Assembly: GCA_964388275.1 (NCBI GenBank)
Contig: CAYLZD010000028.1
Coordinates: 1-55,011 of the forward strand
Direction of reading: 5' to 3'
DNA: 55,011 nucleotides
DNA from: JARYLZ01 sp964388275
Lineage (GTDB): Bacteria > Bacteroidota > Ignavibacteria > SZUA-365
The notes under the pieces were generated by a model that saw only the letters and a list, made by a program, of their open reading frames with translations, was not told the DNA's origin and did not search any database. The position numbers were made by a program, and so were the translations under genes. Of the stretch, positions 53,501-55,011 are shown in pieces; positions within the stretch are counted from its first letter, which is position 1, and each line of letters opens with the position of its first letter.

Positions 53501-54967
53501 GTTGTTGCTCCCTGTTACGAAGGATATCGGCAACGAGTTGGGAGATACGATTGTTGTGCTTGATGCGCCTTCTCCCTTCAGTGTAAGATCCTTATCGATC
53601 TCGATATTCTCGGTATACGCTCCCGCAGTGACATGAACTGTGCTGCCTGACACCAGATCCACACCTTCCTGTATGCGCCCCGCGCCGCCCGACTGCGCTC
53701 CGGACAAAGTCACATACAGTTCCGACATATCCGGTTGGAAACCCGTTGTAGCCGGCTCGACATCCGTGCCCGCAGCTAAATATGGCGTGAAGTCGAAATT
53801 GCTACCCGTCATCGTAGCCGCGACCGTCGCCGGAGAAGCGCTTGTGCCCCACCAGTTGCCGGAAGCATCTATCAATGCAGCGTAATCACTCCAGAGATTG
53901 ACTCCATTTGAACTGAAGCTGTTTTTATTGAAAGCGATACCCGAAACTGTCCCCCCATAAAATCCATACATAAACACCCCGCTCCTGCCGTTGCCGTGCA
54001 GGAAGCAGTTTTCTATCGTCACGTCCTGAATGGAAGTCGTGCCTTCGGTTCCGAATAAAAAGCCATCCAGCGCGTTGTTGCTGAATGTGGAGTTCTTGAA
54101 TACCAGATTGGAGGAAATGCTGTTCCATTCCCAAATGGATACGCCGAAACCGCCTCCGGAAGCTCCTGAATTATTGCTCGCGGTAACCCCGTCGAATATC
54201 GCATTTGTTGTCTTCAGCAGGTTAATTCCCTTGGCAGTGTTGTAACTGAAGTTACCACCGGTCACCTGCAGCAGACCTACATTTATCGGAGGGACGTCGA
54301 TATCAAAACCGATTCCCTCCGCTGCATTATTCCATCCGCAATTTCTAAAATCGGAATTCGTGATGATCACGCTCGTAAGCGTCCCCCTCATGGAACATCC
54401 CCATCCACCGGAATGGTGAATGTCGCAATCCTCTATCACTATGCTTGCATATGTGGCGGCGGCGAAATGGAGATTCCTGGCCTGGGCATACGCGATTTCC
54501 ACATCCTTGAAGGTTATGCTGCTGAAGGTTCCGCCGGTCTCGCCGACGAGTACGGCCCAATCGGCCGATTTTGCATTCGATGAATTTTTCGTGAAGCTTA
54601 TCCCTTCAATCCAAACGGTTCCTGTCGCATCCGGACGTATCTCCATTCCATGCTGCTTGGCGCTGAATTCCACGATAGTCTGTCCTGACCCCGCTCCTAC
54701 CAGCTTCAAGCTTTTTAAAAGCTCGATGTCGACCCACGTCTGGCTTGTTTCGGGATATGTACCCGCTGCAATGATGATCTCGTCCCCCGCGGAAGCGGCC
54801 TGGATCGCTTTGTTGATCGTCTTATATGGATTGGCCTGACTGCCGTTTCCAGTCACGTCGTCGCCGCTGGTGCTGACGTACCAGGTGGCCGCCTGCGCTC
54901 CGACCGCCATGCACAGCAAGACGGCCGTCAGGAACAGGCTTTGTTTCATGCTTGATCCGAGTTTCAT
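50585..54967 (-). CDS. Giant beta-helix/dockerin T9SS surface protein 2
   Basis: This 1460-residue protein has a signal sequence (MKLGSSMKQSLFLTAVLLCMAVGAQA), then directly a DUF1565-like beta-helix start (TWYVSTSGDDVTGNGSQANPYKTI). Parallel beta-helix repeats follow (about 30-840), with GNWWG motifs near 365 and 800. Next is the 200-residue region shared with giant 1 (about 800-1000) and a cohesin-like domain (about 1010-1170). The dockerin-like loops are STGDGNVNYADLVPWSLSYW and DIGPTTD plus FEDLVIFAIMYG. A second cohesin-like part and a sorting domain (LEQNYPNPFNPSTTI) end it. The ATG at 54967 has GGAGG seven bases upstream. It is the first gene of the minus-strand cluster visible here; its promoter may lie at or beyond the window end. 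Confidence 0.85.
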   Translation of the reverse strand: MKLGSSMKQSLFLTAVLLCMAVGAQAATWYVSTSGDDVTGNGSQANPYKTINKAIQAASAGDEIIIAAGTYPETSQTWVDIELLKSLKLVGAGSGQTIVEFSAKQHGMEIRPDATGTVWIEGISFTKNSSNAKSADWAVLVGETGGTFSSITFKDVEIAYAQARNLHFAAATYASIVIEDCDIHHSGGWGCSMRGTLTSVIITNSDFRNCGWNNAAEGIGFDIDVPPINVGLLQVTGGNFSYNTAKGINLLKTTNAIFDGVTASNNSGASGGGFGVSIWEWNSISSNLVFKNSTFSNNALDGFLFGTEGTTSIQDVTIENCFLHGNGRSGVFMYGFYGGTVSGIAFNKNSFSSNGVNLWSDYAALIDASGNWWGTSASPATVAATMTGSNFDFTPYLAAGTDVEPATTGFQPDMSELYVTLSGAQSGGAGRIQEGVDLVSGSTVHVTAGAYTENIEIDKDLTLKGEGASSTTIVSPNSLPISFVTGSNNNRAIIYVHDAAEVKIEDLTVDGASKGNANFRFIGVAYRNAGGGVSDCNVIDIKDTPFSGAQHGVAVYAYADNSTSRNLMIDGCVITGFQKNGMVLIGQDLTVSVSGCTVTGVGGTSVTAQNGIQVGTGAVGELDGNIISGIAYHTTPSSDWCACGILIYDAGAVDVNNSEITDCQVALYHGGTGGMISGNSITTDATTIGTTDYVTGIGIWPVASASYVVVGNTVVGDGTYGTGIDLYPDGTDVLDATVAQNTVEDWEYGVWVGKASGATVDAAVNNNMISGSAALGLYNTAGVMVDATGNWWGSNDGPADANGTKEMPFALPATVAEMTNTETTAGNGVTDNLVNYYPWNALDIPVAATATDYVSPANGVSLNFSILPAGGGEVSIKRFLSAPYGFPAAPAGAAIGSYLVLTSDMANYSFNVTVTLNDLPAGFSSTATLAYYNSATTSWVPVGGVFTDVAPAGFGPEDTYAFTTNHFTPFTFINTPSTPYDLYVSSSPTVFEGGIVYPNTNWAPVPTAYEPDDWGWSGIEQNSFYLVPGGGSQFGACDLTVQWDDGYMELVGVDFGSAGTPNGLFGSGQSYMPQAMYNLLGSTDKVRINCSRLDNNNFTTISGDYIAKLTFKTLKPGYAPVTVISTDFRYYNPSAAPSGVYMIPTEAAVKAYLGDFADDKGTPATTADDDQSTGDGNVNYADLVPWSLSYWSGVPGYAPGMTYYKLKYDIGPTTDAYVWSLPTVDNMIEFEDLVIFAIMYGKSAANELPKLEPARNTVVVRAGPAETSDRETRVPLYAYGDGVRALRVDLEGRYGRFLGVESGSGLAFGLDACGKLRVDVATPGRDLRLGDEPVAVLRFESVADLRVSGGDARDARNSKLHVVSGLTPEALTLEQNYPNPFNPSTTILYATPQSGHVRLEVYTMLGERAAILVDGAMEAGTHAAVWNGRDDSGRELPSGQYICRLTSGGLSIQKTMSLMK

Positions 54968-55011
54968 TTGAAACCTCCGATTTTGTTAGAGATACCCTAT
55001 TGTAAAGGTGC

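Overview
The window looks chromosomal and comes from a high-GC member of the Fibrobacteres-Chlorobi-Bacteroidetes (FCB) group; the Chlorobiota/Ignavibacteria/Kapabacteria side is my best guess. The main clue is that eleven predicted exported proteins end in the type IX secretion (T9SS) C-terminal sorting domain, a beta-sandwich of about 80 residues starting near a Q-N-x-P-N-P-F-type motif. Other clues are the S46 and S9B dipeptidyl peptidases, DUF2279, and a tRNA gene with no encoded CCA. The taxonomic guess is inference: no rRNA gene is present.

Region 1 (1-21.5 kb) is mostly housekeeping. A truncated tRNA-Pro(CGG) with its terminator is followed by an asparagine synthetase and a membrane acyltransferase-like protein. 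A minus-strand operon then reads S46 dipeptidyl peptidase, phosphoglucosamine-mutase-like protein, enolase, glycerate kinase, phosphoglucomutase/phosphomannomutase and a DUF2279 protein. Next come a small possible outer-membrane protein, a GNAT acetyltransferase, a DPP-IV-type S9 peptidase, a dCMP deaminase, a PIN-PhoH ATPase, and a RhlE-type RNA helicase behind a consensus promoter and a long structured leader. An uncharacterised lipoprotein and a membrane glycosyltransferase close the region.

Region 2 (21.5-35 kb) is accessory surface biology. It holds a T9SS cargo protein, an exported TPR-CHAT (caspase-like) protease, and a 1723-residue VWA protein with eight copies of a roughly 125-residue module. 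A shorter relative of that protein is split by a 2-base frameshift in a TG microsatellite. A 362-base gap with 8-mer and 7-mer tandem repeats leads to a monofunctional peptidoglycan glycosyltransferase and an AlbA_2-domain regulator.

Region 3 (35-55 kb) is all on the minus strand and encodes large cell-surface proteins. In transcription order these are a giant beta-helix/dockerin protein, a small cohesin-like protein, a second giant beta-helix/dockerin protein, a second small cohesin-like protein, a cohesin-dockerin protein with no sorting domain, three tandem paralogues of one cohesin-like family, and a subtilase with a beta-propeller and FN3 repeats. The giant-plus-cohesin pair occurs twice with the same order and with a strong hairpin at the same junction. 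This suggests a duplicated cassette for building a non-cellulosomal cohesin-dockerin surface assembly exported by T9SS. It is the best candidate here for an undescribed system. No T9SS machinery gene is in the window.
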